Assembly: GCF_000185845.1 (NCBI RefSeq)
Contig: NZ_GL629647.1
Coordinates: forward strand, 401,106 to 409,340
Direction of reading: 5' to 3'
From: Segatella salivae DSM 15606
Lineage (GTDB): Bacteria > Bacteroidota > Bacteroidia > Bacteroidales > Bacteroidaceae
Length of the DNA: 8,235 nt
Positions 5,923 through 8,235 of this stretch are shown here, piece by piece (the stretch's first letter is position 1; each line of letters begins with the position of its first letter). The translations under genes were made by a program, and so were the position numbers. The notes under the pieces are model-generated. The model was given only the letters and a program-made list of their open reading frames with translations. It was not told the origin of the DNA and did not search any database.

Positions 5923-8187
5923 CTATTTCACATTAAAAGTTACTTGCTGTAAATCTTCATCTTTACTACTCCCTCCTATCATTACTTTAAACTCCCCAGG
6001 TTCAATCTTTAACTTCATGTCAACATCGTAGAAAGCAAGCTTATCAGGAGTAATTATGAATTCAATTGTTTGTTTTTCTCCAGCTTTTAGTGTAACTCTT
6101 CTAAAATCTTTCAATTCTTTTACGGGACGAGCTACAGAAGAGACAATATCATTAATATATAATTGACACACTTCTGTACCCTCACGATTTCCAATATTCT
6201 CTATCGTTATTTGAGCTTTTATGGCTGATTTACCATCATTCTCTATGACTGTATCACTCAAAACCAAATTACTATACTTGAACTTTGTGTAACTTAATCC
6301 ATAACCGAAAGGATATAGAGGTGTATTATCCGCACAAACAGCAGGATGAAAATAAGCCGAACGTTTATGATTATACCATGAAGAAATCTGTCCAACATGC
6401 CGAGGTATGGTCATAGCTAACTTTGCTGATGGATTAATCTTCCCGTAGAGTATCTCTGCTATCGCTTGTCCACCATATTGCCCAGGCTCCCAAGCATTCA
6501 CTATGGCAGGGACATGATCAGCTGCATACCTTACACTTAATGGGCGACCACTAATAATAATTAGAATAGTTGGTTTTCCAGTTTCATTCAATCTACGTAT
6601 CAACTGCTCTTGAAGCCCAACAAGTTCTAAGTTATCTCGATCAGTATCCTCACCAGAAGTGCGTTCATTCCATCGGAAGCGCATCATATATTCTCCACAA
6701 CAGACAATATTTAAGTCACTTTCTTTTGCAGCTTCGACAGCAGCATCTACTTGAGATTGTGACATATTTCGTGGATCCCAACCTTGATCAACAAATCTAA
6801 AGTCTGTATGAGGTGACACTAACTTTAATCCTTTGAGTACAGTCCACACCTTATCTTCGGGTTGAAGCTCACTCCAATCCCCCATAATGTTCTGGTCGTT
6901 GGCATTGATTCCTGTTACAAGTACCTTTTTATATTTTTGTTCATCAAGTGGCAATAACTGCTTTTCATTCTTTAATAAGACAATGCTTTCACGTGATGCA
7001 TCTAATGCTGTTTGCTTATGTACAGGGTCATTAATCACTCGGTCACGAGTCTTCACATCACTATAAGGATGTTCAAAGAGTCCTAATCTAAACTTAACTG
7101 TTAGTATTCGACGCACACTCTCATCTATTCTGCTCTCAGGAATACGACCTTCACGAACTAACTCCACTACATCTTTCTGCCATTCAGGCCCATGCATGTG
7201 CATATCCATACCCGCCATAATACTTTGGTAAAAAGCTTCTTTGTTGTCCTTTGCAGTATGATGTTGATCAACGCAATGCTCTATATCCATCCAATCGCTA
7301 ACAATAAAGCCCTGGAATCCCCATTCTTTTCGCAAGACATCAGTCATCAGCCACCGATTTGTATGGCAAGGTATACCATTTAATTCATTATGTGACATCA
7401 TCACATTCCAGTCTCCACCCTGTTGAAGGGTAGCCTTGAAGGGAGGAAAGAATACTTCTCGAAGAGTGCGTTCTGATACATCACAAGGTGCTCCATTAGT
7501 TCCATTAATAGAATATGACCCACCAACGAAATGTTTTACACATCCTAAAACATCTGAGGTGTTATCCAAATTACGCTGATAACCTTTATTTGTTGCAACA
7601 CCCATCTGCATAACTAAGTATGGATCTTCACCAAATGTTTCACCACATCTCCCCCATCGTCCGTCTCTTGCTACCTCAACGTTGGGATTAAAGTTCCAAT
7701 GCATGTTCATTGCACGCATCTCTTCTGCTGTTTGTCGTGCAATTTTATATGCTAAATCAACATCAAATGATGAGGCTAATCCTATGTTTGTTGGATAGAC
7801 TGTATTATTTTTACACTTCGCATTACCATGAATCGCATCAATGCCTATAATAAGAGGTATCTGCAAACGACTTTGCATACTCAGTTTCTGCAAATAGTTA
7901 GCTTCTTCAAGTGTAAGTACATGAAGAAAAGAAGAAACCCAACCACGACGTACCCAATATTCTATTTCACTAACAGTGACACCTGGATAAAAAGCCGTTG
8001 CTGTGTTTGTAGCTAACTCTTCAGCTGACATTGTTATAGAGTTAGTCTTGAAATGTTCTATACCAACAAGTTGATTCATCTGTCCAACTTTCTCTTCAAG
8101 CGTCATCCTTCGCAACAAATCGTCTACTCGTTGCGCTACACTTGCATTCGGATTTTTATATAAAGGCTTCTCCATCTTTGCCAGCAT
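5923..8187 (-). CDS. bglX: GH3 beta-glycosidase (BglX-like), periplasmic; 5' end uncertain
   Basis: Glycoside hydrolase family 3 enzyme, 754 residues from the first in-frame ATG (8187). GH3 enzymes of this build remove terminal beta-linked glucose or related sugars with retention of configuration. Visible landmarks: GIDAIHGN (115-122), GRWGRCGETFGEDPYL (176-191), KHF (218-220), the nucleophile motif FIVSDW with Asp298, a SGED motif (511-514) whose Glu513 is the likely acid/base, PFGYGLSYT (626-634), and a C-terminal fibronectin-III-like domain (about 650-740). Domain order and length fit full BglX-type enzymes. The frame stays open upstream to the window edge and encodes a hydrophobic stretch, so the mature protein is probably exported and the true start is probably upstream of 8187. 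The gene ends 2 bases before the GH26 mannanase gene, which implies co-transcription. In this setting it may act on gluco- or mannooligosaccharides; substrate cannot be read from sequence. Family call certain, specificity inferred. Confidence 0.9.
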   Translation of the reverse strand: MLAKMEKPLYKNPNASVAQRVDDLLRRMTLEEKVGQMNQLVGIEHFKTNSITMSAEELATNTATAFYPGVTVSEIEYWVRRGWVSSFLHVLTLEEANYLQKLSMQSRLQIPLIIGIDAIHGNAKCKNNTVYPTNIGLASSFDVDLAYKIARQTAEEMRAMNMHWNFNPNVEVARDGRWGRCGETFGEDPYLVMQMGVATNKGYQRNLDNTSDVLGCVKHFVGGSYSINGTNGAPCDVSERTLREVFFPPFKATLQQGGDWNVMMSHNELNGIPCHTNRWLMTDVLRKEWGFQGFIVSDWMDIEHCVDQHHTAKDNKEAFYQSIMAGMDMHMHGPEWQKDVVELVREGRIPESRIDESVRRILTVKFRLGLFEHPYSDVKTRDRVINDPVHKQTALDASRESIVLLKNEKQLLPLDEQKYKKVLVTGINANDQNIMGDWSELQPEDKVWTVLKGLKLVSPHTDFRFVDQGWDPRNMSQSQVDAAVEAAKESDLNIVCCGEYMMRFRWNERTSGEDTDRDNLELVGLQEQLIRRLNETGKPTILIIISGRPLSVRYAADHVPAIVNAWEPGQYGGQAIAEILYGKINPSAKLAMTIPRHVGQISSWYNHKRSAYFHPAVCADNTPLYPFGYGLSYTKFKYSNLVLSDTVIENDGKSAIKAQITIENIGNREGTEVCQLYINDIVSSVARPVKELKDFRRVTLKAGEKQTIEFIITPDKLAFYDVDMKLKIEPGEFKVMIGGSSKDEDLQQVTFNVK

Positions 8188-8235
8188 AATTTGAGATATA
8201 GAAGTTAAGAGAATAACTATGAATATTTTTTCATG
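8188..8235 (-). other. Signal-peptide-coding segment of the GH3 gene with an out-of-frame ATG
   Basis: The 16 codons upstream of the GH3 ATG at 8187 are open and in frame with it. They read HEKIFIVILLTSISQI and run into MLAKM, a signal-peptide-like hydrophobic core. An ATG at 8234-8232 is followed by six A's (plus-strand T run 8226-8231), but it is one base out of frame and stops after five codons (M-K-K-Y-S). One extra A would give MKKIFIVILLTSISQIMLA fused to the GH3 domain, a typical Sec signal peptide without a lipobox cysteine, and a 770-residue precursor. Either the base is missing (mutation, population variant or sequence error), or translation starts upstream of the window. Confidence 0.65.

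Overview
The window carries six genes, all on the minus strand and packed head to tail, with spacers of 2 to 49 bases and one 4-base overlap. In transcription order they are: a GH3 beta-glycosidase, a secreted GH26 beta-mannanase, a GH130 mannosylglucose phosphorylase, a GPH-family cation/sugar symporter, a cellobiose 2-epimerase (AGE family), and an AraC-type regulator. I read this as one polycistronic beta-mannan utilisation operon whose promoter lies beyond the right edge (upstream of 8235). No RNA genes, CRISPR arrays, insertion sequences or convincing terminators are visible. The plus strand holds only short shadow frames.

The organism is most likely a member of the Bacteroidales. The base composition is AT-rich, no Shine-Dalgarno-like leaders are visible, one start codon follows a 24-base all-A/T leader, and the gene set matches the mannan locus known from Bacteroides fragilis. 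A Prevotella-type gut or rumen bacterium is my best guess. That is inference and cannot be proved from this window.

The genes form a pathway. The GH26 enzyme (signal peptide, catalytic Glu181/Glu287) cuts mannan or mannooligosaccharides outside the cytoplasm, probably to mannobiose, and the GH3 enzyme trims beta-linked ends there. The GPH symporter carries the disaccharide across the inner membrane. The epimerase turns mannobiose into 4-O-beta-mannosyl-glucose. The GH130 enzyme (Asp131) splits this with phosphate to mannose-1-phosphate plus glucose, saving one ATP equivalent per disaccharide. The AraC protein, with a cupin-like sensor domain, probably controls the set. No SusC/SusD pair, alpha-galactosidase or esterase is present in the window.

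The pathway itself is already described. The oddities are two apparent one-base length changes in 6-base homopolymers at opposite ends of the cluster. One (105-110) truncates the AraC regulator inside its second helix-turn-helix; the lost 22 codons are intact in the neighbouring frame. The other (8226-8231) separates a textbook ATG-AAA-AAA signal-peptide start from the GH3 frame. Longer A7 and A8 runs inside the GH130 and GH26 genes are in frame, so simple length-dependent sequencing error does not fully explain the pattern, although it remains possible.
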